Source: an uncultured Dialister sp. (GTDB taxonomy: Bacteria; Bacillota; Negativicutes; Veillonellales; Dialisteraceae). Taken from it: a stretch of 18,652 bases of DNA. This document shows positions 1 through 7,463 of the stretch, in pieces; within the stretch, counting starts at the first letter, position 1; each line of letters begins with the position of its first letter. The notes beneath the pieces were generated by a model. The model saw nothing but the letters and a program-made list of their open reading frames with translations. It searched no databases and was not told where the DNA came from. Position numbers and translations under genes: made by a program. The DNA is taken from positions 1-18,652 of the forward strand of contig URAA01000014.1 in the NCBI GenBank assembly GCA_900545785.1, given 5' to 3'.

Positions 1-648
1 TGCCGCAGTCGCTACCGCATCATTTGCTTTAATGGAACCGTCTGTTTCCAGTTCCAGAGTCAGTTTGTCGTAGTCCATTTCATTTCCTACGCGGGTATCG
101 CTGACTTCATAATTGCATTTGATAACCGGAGAATAAATGGAGTCGATCGGAATCACCCCGATCGGATCATCATCCCGTTTATTTTTTGTAAAGGGTACAT
201 ATCCGTGGCCTCTGTCAATGGTTATTTCCATTCCGAGATGGGCATTCGCATCAAGAGTACACAGCTCTAAATCCCTATTAAGTATATCAATTTCCGGCGG
301 GACCTGAATGTCTCCTGCACGGAGAATACCTTCTTTGGTGATGTCGATACGGACTGTCATCGGAAATTCCGCTTCTTCATAATTGATGAAACGGATTTTC
401 TTCAGATTCAGAATCATATCGGTCACATCTTCTCTGACACCTTCAATGGTCGAAAATTCATGAAGTACGCCGTCTATTTTAATGGATGTGATTGCCACAC
501 CATCTAAAGATGAAAGCAACACACGTCTTAAACTATTTCCAAGAGTGATACCGTATCCGCGTTCCAGCGGGCTGCATTCAAATACGCCTTTGCAGTCATC
601 TTCACTCATTTTTACAGTTTTAATTGTGAAGCTTGTATTTTCGTTCAT
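1..648 (-). CDS. rpoA: RNA polymerase alpha subunit, 3' part outside window
   Basis: This is the N-terminal 216 codons of the alpha subunit, which dimerises to scaffold assembly of beta and beta' in core RNA polymerase. The frame is open from an ATG at 648 to the window edge, so the C-terminal DNA- and activator-binding domain is not visible (full length in the family is about 310-330 residues). Diagnostic segments are LERGYGITLGNSLRRVLL at residues 28-45, the alpha dimer and assembly motif, and HEFSTIEGVREDV at 63-75. The start is supported by AAGGAGG seven bases upstream of the ATG. It lies 107 bases after rpsK, the largest gap in this part of the cluster, with hairpins in between. rpsD, often found just before rpoA, is absent here. 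Downstream one expects rplQ. Confidence 0.98.
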   Translation of the reverse strand, partial: MNENTSFTIKTVKMSEDDCKGVFECSPLERGYGITLGNSLRRVLLSSLDGVAITSIKIDGVLHEFSTIEGVREDVTDMILNLKKIRFINYEEAEFPMTVRIDITKEGILRAGDIQVPPEIDILNRDLELCTLDANAHLGMEITIDRGHGYVPFTKNKRDDDPIGVIPIDSIYSPVIKCNYEVSDTRVGNEMDYDKLTLELETDGSIKANDAVATAA

Positions 649-660
649 CCAAAGTCCTCC

Positions 661-740
661 TTCTGCGCCGTAGGCGCCAATATATTAACGCAAGGAAAAA
701 AGGAGTAATGATTCACTCACTGCTTGTCATGCAGACAAGT
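661..740 (-). promoter_or_regulatory. Hairpin cluster and possible attenuator before rpoA
   Basis: Read on the minus strand after the rpsK stop, three small inverted repeats follow one another. First is CTTGTC-TGCAT-GACAAG (739-723). Second is GAGTGA-AATC-ATTACTC-like pairing (718-703, six pairs with one G-U), followed one base later by six Ts at 701-696. Third is GCGCC-TAC-GGCGC (677-665), just before the rpoA Shine-Dalgarno. The second has the form of a weak intrinsic terminator, so it could tune how much transcription enters rpoA. It could also be an mRNA processing or stability element. No convincing promoter is visible in the gap. Confidence 0.4.
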
Positions 741-755
741 GTTTCTCTTTATATA

Positions 756-1145
756 TTATACTCTTCTGCGTTTCGGAGGACGGCATCCGTTATGCGGGAT
801 CGGAGTCACGTCTTTAATGCTGCTGACTTCGATACCTGCCGCCTGCAATGCACGAATAGCCGCTTCGCGGCCTGCTCCCGGGCCTTTGACAAATACATCG
901 GCAGAGCGCATGCCCTGATCGATGGCTGCTTTTGCGGCCTGTTCTGCTGTCATCTGTGCTGCAAAAGGTGTGCTTTTGCGGGAGCCTTTAAATCCGAGTC
1001 CGCCGGCAGATGCCCATGCGATAGTGTTTCCGTGAGCATCGGTTATCGTTACGATCGTATTGTTGAACGTGGAACGAATATGTGCTGCTCCGGACTCTAC
1101 ATGTTTCTTTTCTTTTCTTTTGGTTTTGCTGTTTACCGTAGCCAT
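756..1145 (-). CDS. rpsK: 30S ribosomal protein S11
   Basis: S11 is a platform protein of the small subunit that contacts 16S rRNA near the E and P sites and pairs with S6/S18 and S21. The 129-residue product matches the family length. It carries the typical central stretch with HIRSTFNNTIVTITD at about 22-36 and the basic C-terminus HNGCRPPKRRRV. The N-terminus is lysine-rich, as usual in Firmicutes. The start ATG at 1145 has a Shine-Dalgarno GGAGGG upstream. It sits 18 bases after rpsM. After its TAA stop comes the 107-base gap to rpoA, where rpsD would stand in many related clusters. Confidence 0.98.
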   Translation of the reverse strand: MATVNSKTKRKEKKHVESGAAHIRSTFNNTIVTITDAHGNTIAWASAGGLGFKGSRKSTPFAAQMTAEQAAKAAIDQGMRSADVFVKGPGAGREAAIRALQAAGIEVSSIKDVTPIPHNGCRPPKRRRV

Positions 1146-1163
1146 GTTATCCCTCCTTCAACA

Positions 1164-1541
1164 TTATTTCTTGGTCGCAGTCTTTTTGCCTGCGATGGTC
1201 TTCTTCGGTCCCTTGCGGGTACGTGCGTTCGTCTTTGTACGCTGTCCTCTTGTGGGCAGTCCGTCTCTGTGGCGACGGCCTCTGTAAGATCCGATTTCCA
1301 CCAAACGTTTAATGTTAAGGGATTCTTCTCTGCGCAGATCACCTTCTACTTTGTAATCTGCAATCGCGTTACGGATATTTGCCACATCATCTTCTGTCAA
1401 ATCTCTGACGCGAACATCCGGATTGATTCCGGTTTTGTTTAAAATTTCTCTGGAAAGAGTAAGGCCTATTCCAAAAATGTAAGTTAAGCCGATCTCAACG
1501 CGCTTATCTCTTGGTAAGTCTACACCAGCTATACGTGCCAT
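1164..1541 (-). CDS. rpsM: 30S ribosomal protein S13
   Basis: S13 sits in the head of the 30S subunit. Its extended C-terminal tail reaches the P-site tRNA, and its body bridges to L5 in the 50S subunit. The 125-residue sequence starts MARIAGVDLPRDKRVEIGLT and contains the helix-two-turn-helix region with YIFGIG near residue 22. The conserved RGRRHRDGLPTRGQRTKTNA block near 88-107 precedes a lysine- and threonine-rich tail. Length and order are normal for the family. It follows rpmJ by 23 bases and has AGGAGG upstream of its ATG. Confidence 0.98.
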   Translation of the reverse strand: MARIAGVDLPRDKRVEIGLTYIFGIGLTLSREILNKTGINPDVRVRDLTEDDVANIRNAIADYKVEGDLRREESLNIKRLVEIGSYRGRRHRDGLPTRGQRTKTNARTRKGPKKTIAGKKTATKK

Positions 1542-1564
1542 CTACTCTTATACCTCCTTTTTAA

Positions 1565-1678
1565 TCAACCTTGTCTCTGCTTATGCTTTGGATTTTCACA
1601 AATGACCATTACACGGCCTTTGCGTTTGATGATCTTGCACTTGTCGCACATCTTCTTGACGGATGGTCTGACTTTCAT
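1565..1678 (-). CDS. rpmJ: 50S ribosomal protein L36, zinc-binding form
   Basis: This 37-residue gene was read directly from the minus strand: ATG at 1678, TGA at 1567-1565. The peptide begins MKVRPSVKKMCDKCKIIKRK and ends NPKHKQRQG. It has the zinc-ligand set of the C+ form of L36: Cys11, Cys14, Cys27 and His32. L36 is a late-assembling protein of the large subunit that binds 23S rRNA near the GTPase region. GGAGG lies just upstream of the start. It is in its standard place between infA and rpsM, 12 bases after infA. Retention of all four ligands contrasts with the S14 encoded in the same operon, which lost half of its zinc site. Confidence 0.98.
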   Translation of the reverse strand: MKVRPSVKKMCDKCKIIKRKGRVMVICENPKHKQRQG

Positions 1679-1690
1679 CTGGATTCCTCC

Positions 1691-1912
1691 TTATTTGTAA
1701 CGATAGGTAATTCTGCCATGCTCCAAATCGTAGGGCGTAAGTTCTATGGTTACTTTGTCCCCGGGCAGGATACGGATGAAATTCATACGCATTTTGCCGG
1801 AAATCGTCGCCAGTACGATATGGCCGCCATTTTCCAATTTTACACGAAACATGGCATTGGGAAGTTTTTCTACAACTTTTCCTTCCACTTCAATAACGTC
1901 TGCCTTGCTCAT
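1691..1912 (-). CDS. infA: Translation initiation factor IF-1
   Basis: IF-1 binds the A site of the 30S subunit during initiation and works with IF-2 and IF-3. The 73-residue product is a single S1-type OB fold. Diagnostic stretches are IEVEGKVVEKLPNAMFRVKL near residues 7-26, GKMRMNFIRILPGDKV near 39-54, and the C-terminal DLEHGRITYRYK. An upstream in-frame codon would extend the protein by 20 residues. The start at 1912 is preferred because MSKAD is the family N-terminus and AAAGGAGG stands just upstream of it. It lies 52 bases after map. The KOW-domain gene that I recall between map and infA in some Firmicutes is not present. Confidence 0.97.
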   Translation of the reverse strand: MSKADVIEVEGKVVEKLPNAMFRVKLENGGHIVLATISGKMRMNFIRILPGDKVTIELTPYDLEHGRITYRYK

Positions 1913-1964
1913 TCGAGCCTCCTTTGGCTTATTGATAGACTGCCCGTGGTGCAGTAATTGCGTC

Positions 1965-2717
1965 CTAATCACGCAGTGTCAGAATTTTCGGACCGGATCC
2001 GGTAATGACTATCGTATGCTCGGCGTGGCAGGCGGGAAGCCCGTCAGCCGTCAGTACGGTCCAGCCGTCTTTCAGTGTCACGGTATCCGCTTTGCCCATG
2101 GTAACCATCGGTTCAATGCAGATGACCATGCCTTCTTCCAGCCTTGGTCCATGCCCCGGCGTTCCATAATTGGGAATTTCCGGATCTTCATGCATATCGG
2201 TGCCGATGCCGTGTCCTACATAATCTCGAAGTACATCATAGCCGTAGGGTTTTACATAAGATTCTACCGCATGACCGATATCTCCTACCGTATTTCCCGG
2301 TACAGCTTTTTCAATGCCGGCAAAAAGCGCTTCTTCCGTTACTTTCAGAAGCTGCGCATTCTTTTTATTTATATGTCCGACGGGAACGGTAATGCAGGAA
2401 TCTCCCATATAACCATTTAATTCTACCACAAGGTCAAGGGAAATAATATCCCCTTTCTTCAGTATCTTCCGTGGTGAAGGGATTCCGTGGACGACCACTT
2501 CATTGACGGATGTGCAAAGACTTGCAGGAAATCCTTCATAGCCTTTACAGCTCGGAATTCCGCCTCTGTCACGGATAAATTTTTCCGCCATTTCGTCCAA
2601 TTCCCGGGTGCTGATTCCCGGTTTTACCGCTTTCTCAAGCATAGAGAGTGTATCGGCAGTCAATTTTCCGGCTGCGGCAATTTTCTCTATCTCATCGGGT
2701 GCATAAATGGTAATCAT
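1965..2717 (-). CDS. map: Methionine aminopeptidase, type I
   Basis: This cytoplasmic metalloenzyme removes the N-terminal methionine from nascent proteins after deformylation. The 250-residue protein has the five expected metal ligands: Asp95 (SLDLVV), Asp106 (GDSC), His169 (VGHGIG), Glu202 (CIEPM) and Glu233 (HAEHT). It also has the catalytic-site His77 (VVHGIP) and His176. It is the short bacterial type without an N-terminal SH3-binding or zinc-finger extension. The start ATG at 2717 overlaps the adk stop by four bases (ATGA), so the two genes are probably translationally coupled. This is the standard adk-map-infA order of Gram-positive spc operons. Confidence 0.98.
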   Translation of the reverse strand: MITIYAPDEIEKIAAAGKLTADTLSMLEKAVKPGISTRELDEMAEKFIRDRGGIPSCKGYEGFPASLCTSVNEVVVHGIPSPRKILKKGDIISLDLVVELNGYMGDSCITVPVGHINKKNAQLLKVTEEALFAGIEKAVPGNTVGDIGHAVESYVKPYGYDVLRDYVGHGIGTDMHEDPEIPNYGTPGHGPRLEEGMVICIEPMVTMGKADTVTLKDGWTVLTADGLPACHAEHTIVITGSGPKILTLRD

Positions 2718-3367
2718 TCAGAAGCCTTCTTCAGTGCCGCCTGAATGTCCTCATAGACCTTTGACATGGGCTGATCCCCGTCAATTTCATAAAAATGACC
2801 GCTTGCTTTGTAGTAATCGATCAACGGTCTTGTGGACTTTTCATAAACGGCCAGTCTTTCACTGACGGTTGCTTCATTATCATCGGGCCGCTGGTATAAT
2901 TCCCCGCCGCAGTTGTCACAAATGCCTTCCACTTTAGGGGGGCGGAATTCCTTATGGAAGGAAGTTCCGCAGTTTTTGCAGACCAGCCGTCCGCTGATTC
3001 TCTTCACGAGGCCTTTTGGATCAGCTTTAATTCCAATGACTGCCGTGAGAGTAATTCCAAGTTCATGAAGAATGGCATCAAGAGCAGCCGCCTGCGCCGT
3101 TGTTCTTGGAAATCCGTCAAGAATCCAGCCTTTTTTGCAGTCTTCCTGACTGAGTCTTTCTTTGACGATTCCTACAGTGACACTGTCCGGCACAAGGTCT
3201 CCCTTGTCCATATAACTTTTCGCTTCTTTTCCGAGATCGGTTCCGGCTTTGATAGCTTCCCGGAACATATCTCCTGTAGAAATCTGGGGAATGCCATAAT
3301 CACGAATGAGATTTTCCGCCTGCGTACCTTTGCCTGCACCGGGCGGTCCCATTAATAAAATATACAT
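2714..3367 (-). CDS. adk: Adenylate kinase with zinc-binding LID
   Basis: Adenylate kinase interconverts ATP + AMP with two ADP and keeps the adenylate pool balanced. The 217-residue protein is the long form. The P-loop GPPGAGKGT is at residues 7-15, the AMP-binding segment STGDMFR near 30-36 and DGFPRT at 84-89. The LID has Cys130-X2-Cys133 and Cys150-X2-Cys153, a structural zinc site typical of Firmicutes and absent from the E. coli enzyme. It starts 10 bases after secY and overlaps map by four bases. Confidence 0.98.
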   Translation of the reverse strand: MYILLMGPPGAGKGTQAENLIRDYGIPQISTGDMFREAIKAGTDLGKEAKSYMDKGDLVPDSVTVGIVKERLSQEDCKKGWILDGFPRTTAQAAALDAILHELGITLTAVIGIKADPKGLVKRISGRLVCKNCGTSFHKEFRPPKVEGICDNCGGELYQRPDDNEATVSERLAVYEKSTRPLIDYYKASGHFYEIDGDQPMSKVYEDIQAALKKASE

Positions 3368-3377
3368 AACCCTCTCC

Positions 3378-4640
3378 TTACTTAATGAAGCCCCGATAGT
3401 TTCTTGTTACCATCAGGGACTGGGCCTGCCTCATCGTATCCAGTGCCACGCCGACGACAATCAAGAGTGATGTACCGCCGAAATAAACACCTTGGATACC
3501 GGTAATATTTCCGATGAAATTCGGAAGAATTGCAATGAATGCAAGGAATATCGCACCGACCAGTGTAATACGGCTCATTACTTTGTCAATGTACATCATT
3601 GTCGGTTCGCCGGGACGGATACCGGGAATAAACCCGCCGTATTTTTTCATATTATCTGCCAGCTCTTTGATATTTAAAGAAATCGCCGTATAAAAATAGG
3701 TGAAAATAAATATCAGAATACCGTAGCAGATCGTATTCGGCCATGAACCCCAAGCAAAGAAATTGCCTACTGCCTGGACCCATTCGACATGAATGAACTG
3801 GGCGAGCGTGACGGGAAGCATGAGAATGGAAGAGGCGAAAATGATCGGGATAACCCCTGCCTGATTCACTTTAAGCGGCAAGAACGTGGCATGTCCGCCG
3901 TACATTTTACGGCCGATGACACGTTTTGCATACTGAATGGAAACTCTCCGCTGTCCTTCATTCACTTCAATAACCATGAGAATCATTGCCAAAGCAATGA
4001 GTACAAACAGTAAAAGCTGGAACGGGCTGATCGTCCCGACTTTGATATAATCGATAACTGTGGAAATCGCTTCCGGAAAACGGGCAACGATCCCGCAGAA
4101 AATGATCAAAGAAATACCGTTTCCGATACCGTGTTCCGTAATTTGTTCACCGATCCACATCAAGAGACAGGTACCTGCCGTAAGGACGACAATGACAAAG
4201 ACAAAGTAGAGCCAGCTGTTGTCGATCAGGGCATGATTGATGCGAAGTGCATAAGTCATGCCGAAAGCCTGCACCACCGCAAGCCCTACCGCAAAATATC
4301 TTGTTACCCGCTGTATTTTCTTATATCCTTCCTGTCCGTCTTTACGCCATTCCTCCAAAGTAGGAATGACCGCCGTCAGGAGCTGCATGATAATGGATGA
4401 GTTGATGTAAGGGGTGATACTCATGGCAAAAAGCGAGAATTTGCTCAGAGCACCGCCGGAAAACAGATCAAGGAATCCGAAAAGGTTTCCTGATGTAAAT
4501 AAATCTTCCAGAATGGATGCGTCTACTCCGGGAACCGGAATATGCACCCCCAGACGAAATACAAAGAACATCATCAGTGTAAAAATGATGCGGTCTTTTA
4601 ATTCTTTATTGGCAGCAAAACTTGCAAGAGCAGATCCCAT
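3378..4640 (-). CDS. secY: Protein translocase channel subunit SecY
   Basis: SecY forms the membrane channel for Sec-dependent export and membrane insertion, with SecE and SecG as partners and SecA or the ribosome as motor. The 420-residue protein shows ten hydrophobic segments, the first around residues 17-37. The plug and TM2 region includes SGGALSKFSLFAMSITPYI near 61-79. The large cytosolic loop C4 has RRVSIQYAKRVIGRKMYGG near 230, and loop C5 has GFIPGIRPGEPT near 337. The length matches Firmicute SecY. The start ATG at 4640 comes one base after the rplO stop, with GAGGTGATC as ribosome binding site inside the end of rplO, so translation coupling is likely. Confidence 0.98.
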   Translation of the reverse strand: MGSALASFAANKELKDRIIFTLMMFFVFRLGVHIPVPGVDASILEDLFTSGNLFGFLDLFSGGALSKFSLFAMSITPYINSSIIMQLLTAVIPTLEEWRKDGQEGYKKIQRVTRYFAVGLAVVQAFGMTYALRINHALIDNSWLYFVFVIVVLTAGTCLLMWIGEQITEHGIGNGISLIIFCGIVARFPEAISTVIDYIKVGTISPFQLLLFVLIALAMILMVIEVNEGQRRVSIQYAKRVIGRKMYGGHATFLPLKVNQAGVIPIIFASSILMLPVTLAQFIHVEWVQAVGNFFAWGSWPNTICYGILIFIFTYFYTAISLNIKELADNMKKYGGFIPGIRPGEPTMMYIDKVMSRITLVGAIFLAFIAILPNFIGNITGIQGVYFGGTSLLIVVGVALDTMRQAQSLMVTRNYRGFIK

Positions 4641-4641
4641 A

Positions 4642-5082
4642 TCAGATCACCTCTACTTTTCCACCTGCTGCTTCGATTTTCTGCTGTGCAGATTTCGTGA
4701 ATCCCTGTGCTCTTACATTCAGAGCTTTGGTCAGTTCACCGTCTCCCAGAATACGTACACCGTCGAGAACGTTTTTAAGAATACCTTCTTCTACAAGTGC
4801 AGCCGGATCAACAACAGCGTTATCATCGAAACGATTTAACTGTTCCACATTAACAACAGCATATTGTTTGGCAAAAATATTTTTAAAGCCCCGTTTCGGA
4901 AGACGACGATACAGAGGCATCTGACCGCCTTCAAATCCCGGACGGACACCGCCACCGCTTCTTGCATTCTGCCCTTTGGCACCACGGGTGGATTGCTTGC
5001 CCATACCGGATCCGATACCGCGGCCTACACGACGACGAGCTCTTGTGGAGCCTTCTGCCGGTTTCAGTTCATGCAGTTTCAT
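4642..5082 (-). CDS. rplO: 50S ribosomal protein L15
   Basis: L15 is a 23S rRNA-binding protein with a long N-terminal extension that threads into domain II of the large subunit. The 146-residue protein starts MKLHELKPAEGSTRARRRVG, the classic N-terminus. It is followed by the glycine- and arginine-rich segment GIGSGMGKQSTRGAKGQNAR near residues 23-42 and by RLPKRGFKN. An upstream in-frame start (5118) would add 12 residues, but AGGAGGAGGT directly precedes the 5082 ATG, so this start is preferred. It ends one base before secY. Confidence 0.97.
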   Translation of the reverse strand: MKLHELKPAEGSTRARRRVGRGIGSGMGKQSTRGAKGQNARSGGGVRPGFEGGQMPLYRRLPKRGFKNIFAKQYAVVNVEQLNRFDDNAVVDPAALVEEGILKNVLDGVRILGDGELTKALNVRAQGFTKSAQQKIEAAGGKVEVI

Positions 5083-5099
5083 TCGTACACCTCCTCCTA

Positions 5100-5279
5100 T
5101 TATTCTGCTTCCTTGCATTCAACCAGATGACGAACGGAATGAATCATTCCTTCGATCTGGGGTGTGAGTTCTTTAACTACAGAGGAATTGGTCTTTTTGA
5201 GACCAAGAGCTTTTACTGTAGCAATGTGAGCGGGTTTGGAGCCGATCACACTCTTTTTCAGTGTAATAATAACCTTCAT
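5100..5279 (-). CDS. rpmD: 50S ribosomal protein L30
   Basis: L30 is a small ferredoxin-like-fold protein on the solvent side of the large subunit. The 59-residue product starts MKVIITLKKSVIGSKPAHI and has the usual SVVKELTPQIEGMIHSVRHL in the second half. A longer frame begins 11 codons upstream, inside the end of rpsE. The start at 5279 is chosen because MKVIITLKKS is the family N-terminus and GAGGAGAAGG lies just upstream. It sits between rpsE and rplO, the universal spc order. Confidence 0.96.
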   Translation of the reverse strand: MKVIITLKKSVIGSKPAHIATVKALGLKKTNSSVVKELTPQIEGMIHSVRHLVECKEAE

Positions 5280-5292
5280 GATCCTTCTCCTC

Positions 5293-5793
5293 TCAGTTAT
5301 AAATTTCATCAACCGTCTTACCGCGGAGAGCAGCTACGGTCTGAACATTTTCTAACTTAGCGAGTCCGTCCATGGTTGCTTTAACCATGTTGATGGGATT
5401 GGAAGAACCGAGGGATTTGGTCAATACGTTGCGGATGCCGACGAGGGAAAGTACCGCACGAACCGGACCTCCCGCAATAACACCGGTACCTTCTGCAGCC
5501 GGTTTCATAAGAACTTTTCCGGCTCCGTAAATTCCGATGGATTCATGGGGAACCGTACCGTTTTTGAGAGCTACGGTGATCATGTCTTTTTTGGCAGCTT
5601 CCACACCCTTGCGGATAGCTTCGGGAACTTCTGCCGCTTTGCCGATGCCTGCACCGACTCTGCCTTTTCCGTCACCGACGACTACCAGTGCAGCAAAGGA
5701 AAAACGACGGCCGCCCTTTACGACTTTAGCAACGCGGTTAATGAAAACAACGTTTTCCTGTAAGTCGGATTCCTGTTTTTCAAATCTTGGCAT
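5293..5793 (-). CDS. rpsE: 30S ribosomal protein S5
   Basis: S5 lies at the back of the 30S subunit between head and body. It affects decoding accuracy and lines the mRNA entry tunnel. The 166-residue sequence has the N-terminal double-stranded-RNA-binding domain, with VVFINRVAKVVKGGRRFSFA near 15-34 and VVGDGKGRVGAGIGKAAEVP near 38-57. The C-terminal domain has GTGVIAGGPVRAVLSLVGI near 101-119 and a normal C-terminus. GGAGAAAATAC precedes the ATG at 5793. It is 17 bases from rplR and 13 from rpmD. Confidence 0.98.
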   Translation of the reverse strand: MPRFEKQESDLQENVVFINRVAKVVKGGRRFSFAALVVVGDGKGRVGAGIGKAAEVPEAIRKGVEAAKKDMITVALKNGTVPHESIGIYGAGKVLMKPAAEGTGVIAGGPVRAVLSLVGIRNVLTKSLGSSNPINMVKATMDGLAKLENVQTVAALRGKTVDEIYN

Positions 5794-5810
5794 GTATTTT
5801 CTCCTTTACC

Positions 5811-6176
5811 TTAAAATTTCAAGCCGGCTTCACGAGCACCTTCTGCCAGAGCTTTTACTCTGCCGTGATAGATGCAGCCGCCACGATCGAATACTACGGT
5901 TTCAATGCCCTTTGCCAGAGCCTTTTTTGCTACCAGTTCACCGACCAATTTCGCAGCTTCGATGTTTCCGCCATAGGAGAGTTTTTCTTTAAATTCCTTG
6001 TCCAAGCTGTTTGCCGAAACGAGGGTCATACCTTTTTCATCGTCAATGATCTGAGCGTAGATATGGTTCAATGAACGAAATACGTTCAGACGGGGACGAT
6101 CGGCAGTACCGGAAATCTTCTGACGAAGACGCAGGTGGCGACGGATAACAGCTTTTCTGCTTGCATTTGTTCGCAT
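5811..6176 (-). CDS. rplR: 50S ribosomal protein L18
   Basis: L18 binds 5S rRNA and, with L5, anchors it in the central protuberance. The 121-residue protein has the short basic N-terminus seen in many Firmicutes and the conserved block GTADRPRLNVFRSLNHIYAQ at about 23-42. VVFDRGGCIYHGRVKALAEG near 93-112 and the C-terminal AREAGLKF complete it. It has AGGAGG before the ATG at 6176 and lies 18 bases after rplF. Confidence 0.98.
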   Translation of the reverse strand: MRTNASRKAVIRRHLRLRQKISGTADRPRLNVFRSLNHIYAQIIDDEKGMTLVSANSLDKEFKEKLSYGGNIEAAKLVGELVAKKALAKGIETVVFDRGGCIYHGRVKALAEGAREAGLKF

Positions 6177-6194
6177 ATAATTCTACCTCCTGTC

Positions 6195-6737
6195 TTACTT
6201 CGTTGCGCCGGTCTTGCCAGCCTTACGACGAACATATTCCCCGGCATAACGGATTCCCTTGCCTTTATAGGGTTCCGGTCTTCTCCAGTTACGGATTTCA
6301 GACGCAACCTGTCCGACTAAATCTTTATCGGTACCGGATACGACAATCGTAACGGCTGAGGGAGTACTGAGTGTAATTCCTTCCGGCGGTGTAATAATAA
6401 CCGGATGGGAGAACCCGAGGGAAAGTTTTAAATTCTGACCCTGCATCTGTGCATTGTAGCCGACGCCCTGGATCTCTAATTTCTTTTCAAATCCTTCTGT
6501 AACACCGAGCACCATGTTGTTAATGAGTGTACGGTTCAGGCCGTGAAGGGAACGGCTCTTGATTTCATCATCCGGACGGGAAACGGTAATCACTCCGTCT
6601 TCCAATTTTACGCTGATTTCCGGATTTATTGTATGGCTTAATGTGCCTTTCGGACCTTTTACGGTGACAGTTTGTCCGTCAATCTTGACTTCCACACCTG
6701 CCGGAACCGTAATCGGCTTCTTGCCAATTCTTGACAT
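6195..6737 (-). CDS. rplF: 50S ribosomal protein L6
   Basis: L6 lies near the sarcin-ricin loop and the factor-binding site of the large subunit. It has two homologous domains that arose by internal duplication. The 180-residue sequence begins MSRIGKKPITVPAGVEVKID. It has SLHGLNRTLINNMVLGVTEG near 63-82 at the domain boundary and the signature RRPEPYKGKGIRYAGEYVRR near 152-171. The basic end is KAGKTGATK. GGAGGTATAG lies upstream of the ATG. Length and order are normal. Confidence 0.98.
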   Translation of the reverse strand: MSRIGKKPITVPAGVEVKIDGQTVTVKGPKGTLSHTINPEISVKLEDGVITVSRPDDEIKSRSLHGLNRTLINNMVLGVTEGFEKKLEIQGVGYNAQMQGQNLKLSLGFSHPVIITPPEGITLSTPSAVTIVVSGTDKDLVGQVASEIRNWRRPEPYKGKGIRYAGEYVRRKAGKTGATK

Positions 6738-6754
6738 CCTATACCTCCAACGGA

Positions 6755-7153
6755 TTACCAGACATATGCAAGGACTTCGCCGCCAAGACCGTCTCTACGT
6801 GCAGCCTTGTCCGTCTTTACGCCCTTGGATGTGGAAATAATTGCAATACCAATTCCGCCGAGTACCTTCGGCAAGTCTTCTTTACTTGCATATACGCGAA
6901 GACCCGGTTTGGAAATTCTTTTCAGACCTTTGATGACCTTTTCACGATTTGCACCGTATTTCAAGCCTACGCGCAATGTCGGATGGCCTTCTACTTCGAT
7001 CTGTTCAACGCTTTTTACAAAGCCTTCATTCTTCAAAATTTCAAGCACAGCGGCCTTAATTTTAGAAGCGGGCATATCTACTTTTTCATGATATGCATCG
7101 TTCGCATTACGGATACGGGTAAGCATATCCGCAATCGGATCGGTTGTTACCAT
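6755..7153 (-). CDS. rpsH: 30S ribosomal protein S8
   Basis: S8 binds helix 21 of 16S rRNA and is needed early in 30S assembly. In E. coli it also represses translation of the spc operon at the L5 gene. Whether that control exists here is not visible. The 132-residue protein begins MVTTDPIADMLTRIRNAN and has the C-terminal RNA-binding signature STSKGVKTDKAARRDGLGGE near 107-126. GGAGGATTAAATA precedes its ATG at 7153. It follows rpsN by 26 bases. Confidence 0.98.
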   Translation of the reverse strand: MVTTDPIADMLTRIRNANDAYHEKVDMPASKIKAAVLEILKNEGFVKSVEQIEVEGHPTLRVGLKYGANREKVIKGLKRISKPGLRVYASKEDLPKVLGGIGIAIISTSKGVKTDKAARRDGLGGEVLAYVW

Positions 7154-7179
7154 TATTTAATCCTCCTCCCGAAATCTTA

Positions 7180-7449
7180 TTACCAGCTGGCTTTTCTGAT
7201 ACCGGGAATTTCTCCCCTGTAAGCCAGGTCACGGAACTGATTGCGGCAGATTCCGAATTTACGCATAAAGCCGTGGGGACGGCCTGTCAGTTTGCAACGG
7301 TTATGCAGACGCGTCGGGGAAGCGTTGCGCGGCAGCTTGCTGAGTGCTTCATAATCACCGGCTTCTTTAAGAGCACGGCGTTTAGCTTCATACTTGCGGG
7401 CGCAAAGTTCTCTCTTCTTTTCGCGTTCCAACATAGACTTCTTTGCCAT
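7180..7449 (-). CDS. rpsN: 30S ribosomal protein S14, long form with half zinc site
   Basis: S14 sits in the head of the 30S subunit next to S3 and S10 and is required for A-site function. The 89-residue protein starts MAKKSMLEREKKRELCARKY and ends GEIPGIRKASW. This length and the SKLPRNASPTRLHNRC segment mark the long C-minus class seen in E. coli and in the accessory zinc-independent S14 of Bacillus. Firmicute spc operons typically encode the 61-residue zinc form instead. The two CxxC pairs of the zinc form correspond here to Cys52-X2-Thr55 and Cys68-X2-Gln71, so only the first cysteine of each pair remains and no four-ligand site can form. Position between rplE and rpsH is standard. Confidence 0.97.
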   Translation of the reverse strand: MAKKSMLEREKKRELCARKYEAKRRALKEAGDYEALSKLPRNASPTRLHNRCKLTGRPHGFMRKFGICRNQFRDLAYRGEIPGIRKASW

Positions 7450-7463
7450 TCTTGTCCTCCTGC

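Noticed and set aside
649..700. Possible own promoter for rpoA with TATATT as -10
   Set aside because: The -35 at proper spacing is TACTCC, a poor match. The run of Ts and hairpin fit an attenuator better.
633..1442. 269-codon plus-strand frame opposite rpsK and rpsM
   Set aside because: It is the mirror of two certain ribosomal genes, with cysteine- and phenylalanine-rich composition and no ribosome binding site or family resemblance.
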